DNA of 12,115 bases from Prevotellaceae bacterium (GTDB taxonomy: Bacteria > Bacteroidota > Bacteroidia > Bacteroidales > UBA932): contig JAITQP010000195.1 of the NCBI GenBank assembly GCA_031288885.1, positions 1 to 12,115 on the forward strand. The letters run 5' to 3'. The notes beneath the pieces are model-generated. The model was not told the origin of the DNA. It did not search any database and saw nothing but the letters and a program-made list of their open reading frames with translations. The position numbers and the translations under genes are program-made. This document shows positions 6,347 to 12,115 of the stretch, in pieces; positions within the stretch are counted from its first letter, which is position 1; the number at the start of each line of letters is the position of its first letter.

Positions 6347-6661
6347 ATGGATAAAAAATTAACCATAATAGAAAAAGTAAAGGCGTACAAAGCGCTGGTC
6401 AACGAGCAGTTTCCGGTGAAGATAGACAACTTTTACCTTTTCGGCTCGTACGCCAAAGGCGCCCCGCGCAAAGACAGCGATATTGATGTGGCGCTGGTGG
6501 TGCGGCATTTGGAAAAAGATTACAGCATTTGGGATACTGAGCCGCTTTTGTGGAAAATAGGCAGGCAAGTTGATTTTAGAATTTCACCTGTTTTAGTCGC
6601 CCTTGATACCGATTATGCAGGATTTTTTGACGAAATACGACAAACAGGTGTGCTAATTTAA
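6347..6661 (+). CDS. MNT-type minimal nucleotidyltransferase (MntA-like), no HEPN partner
   Basis: A 104-residue protein of the minimal nucleotidyltransferase group of the polymerase-beta superfamily. It has the signature FGSYAKGAPRKDSDIDVAL (residues 32-50) with G33-S34 and metal-binding D45 and D47, and a third carboxylate at D76 in RQVDFRIS. All catalytic residues appear present. In the known MntA-HepT type VII toxin-antitoxin systems the MNT protein inactivates a HEPN ribonuclease toxin by AMPylation, and the two genes are adjacent. Here no HEPN gene lies on either side: the palindrome cluster is upstream and a PafA-family gene starts 10 nt downstream. The ATG at 6347 is the family-like start (MDKKLTIIEK). 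An ATG at 6339 opens only a seven-codon frame. Antitoxin function is therefore not claimed. Solitary MNT genes do occur, and cargo or residual status are both possible. Confidence 0.85.
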   Translation: MDKKLTIIEKVKAYKALVNEQFPVKIDNFYLFGSYAKGAPRKDSDIDVALVVRHLEKDYSIWDTEPLLWKIGRQVDFRISPVLVALDTDYAGFFDEIRQTGVLI

Positions 6662-6671
6662 GTAACAATTA

Positions 6672-8312
6672 ATGAAAAACAAGCTCCTTTCTTTTCTCAC
6701 CACTTTCTTTTTACTTGCTGCGCTTGCTACTACCCCCGCTCCGGCCCTTGCCCAAAAGCGGCTGCCCGGCGACAAGCCAAAGCTCATTGTGCAGGTGGTA
6801 GTCGGACAGCTGCGCAGCGACTACCTGCTGCGCTTCAAAAACAACCTCGCCAGCGGAGGCTTTAAGCTGCTGATAACCGAAGGCGCATTCTGCCAAAACG
6901 CCCGCTACAGCCACCTGCTCACGCAAACCGCCCCCGGGCTTGCCACCATCGCCACCGGAGCAGCGCCCGCACGGCACGGCATCCCCTCCGACAGGTGGTA
7001 CGACCGCGCGCAAAACGACATGCAGGAGGTGTGCTTCGACGCAAAAACAGCGCCCATCGAGAGCAGCAACGACCGCCTGAGGAAATCGCCCAAGCACCTG
7101 CTGGCCTCCACCTTTAGCGACGAGCTCAAGCTGCTCGAAAAAAAATCAACCGTAATCGGCGTATCCATGCTGCCCGAAGAGGCCATCCTCCTCTCCGGAC
7201 ACAACAGCAACGCCGCCTACTGGTACGACGAAATGAGCGGAAAATTTGTGAGCAGCAGCTACTACATGGAGGAGCTGCCGCAGTGGGCGCAGGAGTTTAA
7301 CCAAAAAAAATTCACCGACACCTACGTCAACCGCAGCTGGGAGACCTTGCTGCCCACCAGAAAATACGCCGCCTACAGCAAAAATAGCGGCGACGCGCCG
7401 GAAGGCGCCGGAAATTTGGTGCTGAAAGCTGCCTCCACCACAAAAAACGGCCGGCTCAGCTACGCAAAGCTGCTCGAAACGCCCTACGGCGACAACCTTG
7501 TGAAAGATTTTGCCATCTCGGCCATAGTGAACGAAAACATGGGGCACAACAACGCCACCGACATGATCACGATATACTTTGGCGCCATGCGCAGCATCGG
7601 CAGCAGCTACGGCGCGCTATCCATGGAGCTCGAGGACGCTTTTTACCGCACCGACCAAAATTTAAAGCACCTCATCTCGTTTTTGGCCACGCACGTGGGC
7701 AAGGAAAACCTGCTGCTGGTGCTCACCTCCGACCACGGCGTAAACCTTTCGCAGCAGCAGCTCAAAGAGGCCGGCATGCCCCACGGCGTGTTCGACTACA
7801 ACAAGGCGCAGGTGCTCCTGCGCAGCTACCTGAACATCGTTTACGGCAAGGGCGACTGGGTAAAATCATTCTCGCAAAAGCAAATATTCCTGAACCACAC
7901 GCTGATTGAAGACTCCAACCTGCGCCTGAGCGAGGTGCAGGAGCGCACGGCCACCTTTGTGCTGCAATTTTCGGGCGTAGCCAACGCAGCCACCGCCCAC
8001 GTCCTCTCCGGCGCAACGTTTACCGACGGAGCTATGCAGTACATGCAAAACAGCTTCTTCCCAAAGCGCTCCGGAGATGTTATCCTAAACCTTGAGGCGG
8101 GCTGGACGGAAAGCGCCACCAGCTCCGACGCAAACTCCGCCTACAGCTACGATACGCACGTGCCGCTCGTTTTCTACGGCTGGCGCGTTAAGCGAAAGGC
8201 CATCCCCGCGCGCGTGGACATGACCGATATAGCCCCCACCCTATCTACGCTGGTGGGTATTTCGACGCCAAACGCCGCAAGCGGAAATGTTATCGCGGAA
8301 ATTGTGGAGTAG
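6672..8312 (+). CDS. PafA-family (alkaline phosphatase superfamily) protein, probably catalytically inactive
   Basis: A 546-residue protein with a signal peptide (residues 1 to about 27, ending ALAQ), hence periplasmic or lipid-free exported. Overall it aligns with PafA, the Bacteroidota phosphate-monoesterase: LIVQVVVGQLRSDYLLRF (38-55), TQTAPGLATIATG (84-96) with the nucleophile-equivalent Thr86, TSDHGV (352-357), YDTHVPLVFYGW (493-504) and DIAPTLSTLVGI (519-530). Against the PafA residues as I recall them, the zinc ligand Asp38 is Gly45, Asp305 and His309 fall on Arg307 and Ser311, the phosphate-binding Asn100 is Asp107, and the Lys162/Arg164 pair falls on Leu167/Glu169. Asp354, His355 and His496 remain. 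With most metal and phosphate ligands gone, phosphatase activity is unlikely. The intact frame suggests a conserved non-enzymatic paralogue. It is probably co-transcribed with the small gene 10 nt upstream. Confidence 0.85.
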   Translation: MKNKLLSFLTTFFLLAALATTPAPALAQKRLPGDKPKLIVQVVVGQLRSDYLLRFKNNLASGGFKLLITEGAFCQNARYSHLLTQTAPGLATIATGAAPARHGIPSDRWYDRAQNDMQEVCFDAKTAPIESSNDRLRKSPKHLLASTFSDELKLLEKKSTVIGVSMLPEEAILLSGHNSNAAYWYDEMSGKFVSSSYYMEELPQWAQEFNQKKFTDTYVNRSWETLLPTRKYAAYSKNSGDAPEGAGNLVLKAASTTKNGRLSYAKLLETPYGDNLVKDFAISAIVNENMGHNNATDMITIYFGAMRSIGSSYGALSMELEDAFYRTDQNLKHLISFLATHVGKENLLLVLTSDHGVNLSQQQLKEAGMPHGVFDYNKAQVLLRSYLNIVYGKGDWVKSFSQKQIFLNHTLIEDSNLRLSEVQERTATFVLQFSGVANAATAHVLSGATFTDGAMQYMQNSFFPKRSGDVILNLEAGWTESATSSDANSAYSYDTHVPLVFYGWRVKRKAIPARVDMTDIAPTLSTLVGISTPNAASGNVIAEIVE

Positions 8313-8367
8313 CTGTAGAAACACAAAGAGTTACTCCATTAGCCATAGCAAAACATCACTTTTTTTA

Positions 8368-8397
8368 TTGCTTATAACTTTTTTAACGTTATCTTTG
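8368..8397 (+). promoter_or_regulatory. Bacteroides-type promoter abutting the DUF4290 start codon
   Basis: TTG (8368-8370), a 19-nt spacer and TATCTTTG (8390-8397) match the Bacteroidota -33/-7 consensus closely, within a strongly AT-rich stretch. The -7 box ends only 4 nt before the ATG at 8402, so transcription should start at or within a few bases of the start codon. This is the likely promoter for the gene run DUF4290-murA-panD-UPF0104-rfaE2. Confidence 0.75.
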
Positions 8398-8401
8398 CAC
8401 C

Positions 8402-9055
8402 ATGGACTACAACACACAACGAAACAAGCTGGCGCTGCCGGAGTACGGCCGCCACGTGCAGCGCATGGTAGAGTACCTGCGCACCATCCCCGACAAGAAA
8501 ACGCGCAACGAGCAGGCGCACGCCGTTATTGGCGTTATGGGAAGCCTCTTCCCCTACCTGCGCGACATCAACGACTTTAAGCACAAGCTCTGGGATCACC
8601 TCTTCATCATTGCCGACTTCAACCTCGACATCGACTCGCCCTACCCGCGACCCGAGCCAATTACGTTTGAAGAAAAACCCCGCCGCGTCCCCTACACCTC
8701 GCCGGACACCATCAAGCTGAAGCACTACGGGCGCGGCGTGCAGGACATGCTGGGGGCTATCGCCGAGCTGCCGGAGGGCGAAAAGCGGAGGTACTCCATA
8801 ATGGCCGTGGCCAACCACATGAAAAAGGCATACCTCGCGTGGAACAAGGAAAGCGTGTCGGACGACATGATTTACAAGGATATCGAAAGGCTTACCAAGG
8901 GACGGGTAATCATAAGCGACAACACCCGCCTCTCGGTGGGAAACTACGGCAACGGCAGCAGCAGCAACGCCCAAAACCGCCCAAAACGCCTGCCGCCGCA
9001 GCAGCAACAGCAGCCGCAGCAGCAACAGCAGCGGCGCAGAATTACCAACAAGTAA
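8402..9055 (+). CDS. DUF4290 family protein with glutamine-rich tail
   Basis: A 217-residue soluble protein of unknown function. The N-terminus MDYNTQRNKLALPEYGRHVQRMVEYL and the segments RNEQAHAVIGVMGSLFPYLRD and DFKHKLWDHLFIIADFNLDIDSPYP match DUF4290, a family restricted to Bacteroidota and commonly found directly before murA, as here. No catalytic motif, signal peptide or membrane segment is apparent; it looks helical. After about residue 175 the sequence becomes low complexity (NGNGSSSNAQNRPKR) and ends in two tandem PQQQQQ units and RRRITNK, a basic tail. The ATG at 8402 is chosen because the conserved domain begins at the very first residues, although it lies almost on the transcription start. 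It is the first gene of the run, 30 nt before the preferred murA start. A role linked to envelope or division is only an inference from synteny. Confidence 0.88.
   Translation: MDYNTQRNKLALPEYGRHVQRMVEYLRTIPDKKTRNEQAHAVIGVMGSLFPYLRDINDFKHKLWDHLFIIADFNLDIDSPYPRPEPITFEEKPRRVPYTSPDTIKLKHYGRGVQDMLGAIAELPEGEKRRYSIMAVANHMKKAYLAWNKESVSDDMIYKDIERLTKGRVIISDNTRLSVGNYGNGSSSNAQNRPKRLPPQQQQQPQQQQQRRRITNK
8996..9031 (+). repeat. In-frame 18-nt tandem duplication encoding PQQQQQ twice
   Basis: The unit CCGCAGCAGCAACAGCAG occurs twice without mismatch (8996-9013 and 9014-9031), in frame as codons 199-210 of the DUF4290 protein, giving PQQQQQPQQQQQ. The internal CAG/CAA triplets and the exact duplication make this a likely slippage site. 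Length changes in whole triplets would leave the frame intact. Confidence 0.85.
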
Positions 9056-9085
9056 CCCTCTTTGAACGCTGAAAATCTAACGCAA

Positions 9086-10396
9086 ATGGCTTCATTTGAA
9101 GTTACCGGCTGTACGCTCAACGGCGAAATCACCCCGCAGGGCGCTAAGAACGAAGCGCTGCAGGTAATCTGCGCAACCCTGCTCACGCCGGAGAAGGTCA
9201 CCATCCGCAACATCCCCGACATTCTGGACGTAAACAAGCTCATTGAGCTGCTCACCGATTTGGGCGTGGAGGTTACGCGGGAAAAGCAAAGCGTATGCTC
9301 GTTTTGCGCCAAAACAATCCACCTCGACCGCCTGCAAACCCCCGAGTTCATGCGGAAAGCCGCCAACCTGCGCGGCTCCATCATGATTGCCGGCCCCCTG
9401 CTCTCGCGCTTTGGCTTGGTGTACGCGCCGCGCCCGGGCGGGGACAAAATCGGGCGGCGACGCCTCGACACGCACTTCATCGGCTTCGAAAAGCTGGGCG
9501 CGCGCTTCTCCTACCAGCCCGACAGCCTTTTCTACCGCATCGAGGCAAAGCAGCTGCACGGCGCCTACATGCTCCTCGACGAAGCCTCGGTGACGGGCAC
9601 CGCCAACATCCTCATGGCGGCGGCAATGGCCAAAGGCAAAACCACCATCTACAACGCCGCCTGCGAGCCCTACGTGCAGCAGCTGTGCAAGCTGCTGGCG
9701 CGCATGGGCGCAAACATTTCGGGCATCGGCTCCAACCTGCTCACCGTGGAGGGCGTACCCCAGCTGGGCGGCGCAGACCACGTTATCCTGCCGGACATGA
9801 TTGAGGTGGGCAGCTTTATCGGAATGGCGGCCATGACGCACAGCGAAATCACCATCAAAAGCACGTCGTTCGACGACCTCGGCATCATCCCCGACGCTTT
9901 CCGGCGCTTGGGCATACGCCTCGAGCGGCGCGACGACGATATCCACATCCCAAAGCAAACCGGCTACGAAATCGAAACGTTCATCGACGGCTCCATCATG
10001 ACCATTGCCGACGCGCCGTGGCCCGGCCTCACGCCCGACCTCATCAGCGTAATGCTCGTGGTGGCCACGCAGGCTAAGGGCAGCGTGCTCATCCACCAAA
10101 AAATGTTTGAGAGCCGCCTCTTTTTTGTCGATAAGCTCATCGACATGGGGGCGCAAATCATCCTCTGCGACCCCCACCGCGCAACGGTCATCGGCAACGA
10201 CTGCCTCAAGCTCCGCCCCACCGTGATGACCTCGCCCGACATCCGCGCAGGCGTGGCGCTCCTCATAGCCGCCATGAGCGCAGACGGAAAAAGCATTATC
10301 CACAACATTGAGCAGATTGACCGAGGGTACCAAAATATCGACCAACGCCTGAACGCAATAGGCGCAAGCATTATAAGACACGAGGAGAAATTTTGA
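9086..10396 (+). CDS. murA: UDP-N-acetylglucosamine 1-carboxyvinyltransferase (MurA), Asp-type active site
   Basis: MurA transfers enolpyruvate from PEP to UDP-GlcNAc, the first committed step of peptidoglycan synthesis in the cytoplasm. The 436-residue product shows the two-domain EPSP-synthase-like fold: GEITPQGAKNEALQV (13-27) with the Lys-Asn pair at 21-22, NIPDILDV (42-49), LRGSIMIAGPLLSRFG (95-110), ASVTGTANILMAA and the late PDIRAGVALLIAAM segment. The catalytic loop reads PRPGGDKIGRR, so the residue equivalent to E. coli Cys115 is Asp120. Asp at this site is known to leave activity intact and confer fosfomycin resistance in other bacteria. A TTG at 9062 in the same frame would add eight residues, but MASFEVTG at 9086 matches the usual family N-terminus, so ATG 9086 is preferred. 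It sits between DUF4290 (30 nt) and panD (27 nt). Confidence 0.96.
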   Translation: MASFEVTGCTLNGEITPQGAKNEALQVICATLLTPEKVTIRNIPDILDVNKLIELLTDLGVEVTREKQSVCSFCAKTIHLDRLQTPEFMRKAANLRGSIMIAGPLLSRFGLVYAPRPGGDKIGRRRLDTHFIGFEKLGARFSYQPDSLFYRIEAKQLHGAYMLLDEASVTGTANILMAAAMAKGKTTIYNAACEPYVQQLCKLLARMGANISGIGSNLLTVEGVPQLGGADHVILPDMIEVGSFIGMAAMTHSEITIKSTSFDDLGIIPDAFRRLGIRLERRDDDIHIPKQTGYEIETFIDGSIMTIADAPWPGLTPDLISVMLVVATQAKGSVLIHQKMFESRLFFVDKLIDMGAQIILCDPHRATVIGNDCLKLRPTVMTSPDIRAGVALLIAAMSADGKSIIHNIEQIDRGYQNIDQRLNAIGASIIRHEEKF

Positions 10397-10423
10397 ATTT
10401 AGCAAAGCTAAAATTTACTGACT

Positions 10424-10777
10424 ATGCAAATTGAAGTTTTAAAGTCAAAAATACATCAGGTGCTTATCACCGAAGCAAACCTGTACTACGTGGGCAGCAT
10501 TACCATTGACGAAGATTTGATGGAGGCCGCCAACCTTGTTGCCAACGAAAAGGTAACGGTGGTGAACATCAACAACGGCGAGCGGCTCGACACCTACGTC
10601 ATTAAGGGCGCGCGCGGGAGCGGCGTGATATGCCTCAACGGGCCGGCCGCCCGCAAGTGCCACGCCGGCGACGTGGTGGTCATCATGGCCTACGCAACGA
10701 TGGACTTTGAGGAGGCCAAAAAATTCCAGCCGCGCATCATTTTTCCCGATAAGGAAACCAACCGATTAGTTAAATAG
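10424..10777 (+). CDS. panD: Aspartate 1-decarboxylase (pyruvoyl enzyme precursor)
   Basis: PanD decarboxylates L-aspartate to beta-alanine for pantothenate and so for CoA and the ACP prosthetic group. The 117-residue proenzyme has the self-cleavage site Gly24-Ser25 in YYVGSITID, where Ser25 becomes the pyruvoyl cofactor, together with Lys9, His11, Tyr22, Arg54 and Tyr58 (ERLDTYVI) and the [20 protein letters not shown] core (about residues 72-91). Length and motifs are standard for the small alpha-proteobacterial/E. coli-like class. The gene follows murA by 27 nt and precedes the UPF0104 membrane protein by 18 nt, consistent with one transcript. panB and panC are not in the window. The product feeds the same ACP pool used by the FabD encoded nearby, but the two genes are on opposite strands and not in one operon. 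Confidence 0.97.
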   Translation: MQIEVLKSKIHQVLITEANLYYVGSITIDEDLMEAANLVANEKVTVVNINNGERLDTYVIKGARGSGVICLNGPAARKCHAGDVVVIMAYATMDFEEAKKFQPRIIFPDKETNRLVK

Positions 10778-10795
10778 CTTGCACGCAACCACGCC

Positions 10796-11821
10796 ATGAA
10801 CAAAAAGCGGCTCAACAACATTCTTAAATTCTCCATCTTTTTCCTGCTCACCGTATTTTTGCTGTACTTCAGCTTTAAGGATGCGCGCATGGACGAGCTC
10901 CTCGCCGGACTAAAAGCGGCCAACTACTCGTGGGTGCTGCTGGGCGTGCTGCTGGGCATTGCGGCATACTTCATCCGCGCGCGGAGGTGGCAGCTGCTCA
11001 TGGAGCCGCTGGGCTACAAGCCAAAGCTCGGGGCGGTGTACAACGCCGTGGTCATTGGCTACCTCGCCAACCTGCTCTTTCCGCGCTTTGGCGAGATAGC
11101 GCGCTGCGGCGCGCTCGCCAAATCCGACAAGGCGCCCTTTGACAAGCTCGTAGGCACGGTGGTTGCCGAGCGGGCGTTCGACACGCTTTGCCTCATCGCC
11201 ATTGTGCTCTCCGCCTTTTTCCTGCGCGTGGACACGTTTGGAAAGTTTATGCGCGAAAATGTGCTCAGCAAGCTTTCCGGAAAAGACTACCTCTCCGGCG
11301 GGCTCGCGGCGCTGCTGCTCGCGGCGGGCGTGGCGCTCCTCGCCCTGCTGGCATGGGTGTTCCGCAGGCGGCTGCGCCAAAACAGCTTGGTGCAAAAAAC
11401 CCGAAGCTTCGTCAAGGGCATTGGCGACGGGCTGAAAACGTTTGTAACCATGCGGCGGCGCTGGGAATTTCTGCTGCAGTCCGTGCTTTTGTGGGCGTGC
11501 TACTGGGGCATGTCGTGGGTGGTGCTGTTTGCCATTCCCGCCACGGCGCACTTTGGGGCGGTGGACGGGCTGATAATCATGGTGCTGGGCAGCTTTGGCG
11601 TGGTGGCGCCCACCAACGGCGGGCTGGGGGCGTTTCACGCCATTACGAGCATCGGCATGTACGCCATATACGCCATCCCCGAAACCGACGGGCTGCTCTA
11701 CGCCACCCTCACGCACGAGTCGCAAATGCTCTTCATTATCATTTTGGGAATTATTGCCTACGCGCAGGCATTTTTATTTTCACGCAAAAAAATACGCCAT
11801 GAACCCCCAAACAACCCTTGA
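10796..11821 (+). CDS. UPF0104 / LPG-synthase-TM family integral membrane protein (flippase-like)
   Basis: A 341-residue multi-pass inner-membrane protein. I count about eight or nine hydrophobic helices, near residues 10-27, 46-61, 78-97, 125-145, 168-189, 227-248, 256-272, 280-295 and 309-329. The family motifs are present: [11 protein letters not shown] (93-103, the P-x-R-x-GE type) and [12 protein letters not shown] (271-282, the P-x-x-GGLG type). This is the transmembrane domain (PF03706) shared with MprF and AglD; the soluble lysyl-transferase domain of MprF is absent, so lysyl-phosphatidylglycerol synthesis is not implied. Flipping of a lipid-linked substrate is a plausible but unproven role. 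It starts 18 nt after panD, and its last 23 nt overlap the start of rfaE2, arguing for coupled translation. The neighbour points to envelope or LPS biology, but the substrate is unknown. Confidence 0.88.
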   Translation: MNKKRLNNILKFSIFFLLTVFLLYFSFKDARMDELLAGLKAANYSWVLLGVLLGIAAYFIRARRWQLLMEPLGYKPKLGAVYNAVVIGYLANLLFPRFGEIARCGALAKSDKAPFDKLVGTVVAERAFDTLCLIAIVLSAFFLRVDTFGKFMRENVLSKLSGKDYLSGGLAALLLAAGVALLALLAWVFRRRLRQNSLVQKTRSFVKGIGDGLKTFVTMRRRWEFLLQSVLLWACYWGMSWVVLFAIPATAHFGAVDGLIIMVLGSFGVVAPTNGGLGAFHAITSIGMYAIYAIPETDGLLYATLTHESQMLFIIILGIIAYAQAFLFSRKKIRHEPPNNP

Positions 11822-12115
11822 GCAAATACGCTCAAAGATAGCGCCGCGCGGCTCGCTGCCCAGCCTGCGGGCTTCGTGGGGCGGCAAAAAGGTGGTTTTC
11901 ACCAACGGGTGCTTCGACATTGTCCACCGCGGGCACGTGGAGTACTTGGCCAAGGCGGCGGAGCTGGGCGACCTCCTCGTGGTGGGGCTCAACAGCGACG
12001 CCTCCACGCGGCGGCTCAAGGGAGCGTCGCGGCCGCTACAGGACGAAACCTCGCGCGCCATGGTGCTCGCCTCGCTACAGGCCGTATCCTGCGTAACCCT
12101 GTTTGACGAGGACAC
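11799..12115 (+). CDS. rfaE2: D-glycero-beta-D-manno-heptose 1-phosphate adenylyltransferase, N-terminal part
   Basis: RfaE2 (the HldE C-terminal activity) transfers AMP from ATP to heptose-1-phosphate, giving ADP-heptose for LPS inner core. The reading frame starts at ATG 11799 and stays open to the window edge (105 codons plus 2 nt). It reads [22 protein letters not shown] (32-53) with the nucleotidyltransferase HxGH motif as HRGH (43-46), then [15 protein letters not shown] (61-75), [16 protein letters not shown] and a VTLFDED segment. The start lacks an N-terminal kinase domain, so this is the separate RfaE2 form and not a bifunctional HldE. The gene overlaps the preceding membrane-protein gene by 23 nt in another frame. 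The missing C-terminus lies beyond the window. The soluble ADP-heptose product is also a known trigger of host ALPK1 signalling. Confidence 0.95.
   Translation, partial: MNPQTTLEQIRSKIAPRGSLPSLRASWGGKKVVFTNGCFDIVHRGHVEYLAKAAELGDLLVVGLNSDASTRRLKGASRPLQDETSRAMVLASLQAVSCVTLFDED

Noticed and set aside
8307..8336. Possible terminator after the PafA-like gene (GGAGTA paired with TACTCC)
   Set aside because: Only six pairs with a loop of about 20 nt and no adjacent T-run; too weak to annotate.
9062..9085. TTG at 9062 as an upstream start of murA
   Set aside because: It adds eight residues absent from typical MurA N-termini; ATG at 9086 begins the conserved MASFE sequence.
9092..10405. Long open frame (437 codons) on the minus strand opposite murA
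   Set aside because: It is the antisense shadow of a clear murA gene in GC-rich DNA. The predicted protein is low complexity, rich in His/Val/Ala/Asp, with no recognisable motif.
10910..11725. Minus-strand frame of 271 codons opposite the UPF0104 gene
   Set aside because: Antisense shadow with no motif; the plus-strand frame shows clear membrane helices and family motifs.

Overview
The window looks like chromosomal DNA of a member of the phylum Bacteroidota, probably class Bacteroidia. The evidence is a type IX secretion (type B) sorting domain, a DUF4290 gene next to murA, a PafA-family phosphatase homologue, promoters of the Bacteroides type (TAnnTTTG at -7) and few Shine-Dalgarno sequences. 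The coding DNA is fairly GC-rich, so long open frames opposite real genes are common and were discounted. I found no tRNA, rRNA, CRISPR array, transposase or prophage gene.

Layout. On the minus strand (1-4019), reading right to left: fabD (malonyl-CoA:ACP transacylase), an M16-fold protein lacking the zinc-binding motif, and a secreted protein with a type IX sorting domain. These three are tightly packed and end at a hairpin terminator (252-280). The N-terminus of an AAA-ATPase-like protein follows and runs off the left edge. At 4020-4210 a divergent intergenic region holds promoters for fabD (minus) and frr (plus). On the plus strand, frr and ychF (4211-5973) are separated and followed by arrays of 7-bp tandem repeats. 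From 5996 to 6323 there is no gene but a dense cluster of palindromes, including a mirror-symmetric block of hairpins with an exact 31-nt inverted repeat. Next come a small solitary MNT-type nucleotidyltransferase and a PafA-family protein that has lost most catalytic residues (6347-8312).

A strong promoter directly abutting the start codon opens a plus-strand gene run from 8402 to the right edge: DUF4290 protein, murA, panD, a multi-pass membrane protein of the LPG-synthase-TM/UPF0104 family, and the start of rfaE2 (heptose-1-phosphate adenylyltransferase). Functionally this run links peptidoglycan precursor synthesis, beta-alanine for CoA/ACP, an envelope membrane protein and the LPS-core heptose donor. 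The fabD cluster likewise joins fatty-acid synthesis with an exported protein.

Most genes are ordinary housekeeping genes. The unusual points are the palindrome cluster, the heptamer arrays around ychF, two intact but apparently catalytically dead enzyme homologues (M16 and PafA types), the orphan nucleotidyltransferase, MurA with Asp instead of the active-site Cys, and a probable leaderless mRNA. I see no complete new defence or mobile system; the palindrome block is the best candidate for an undescribed element.
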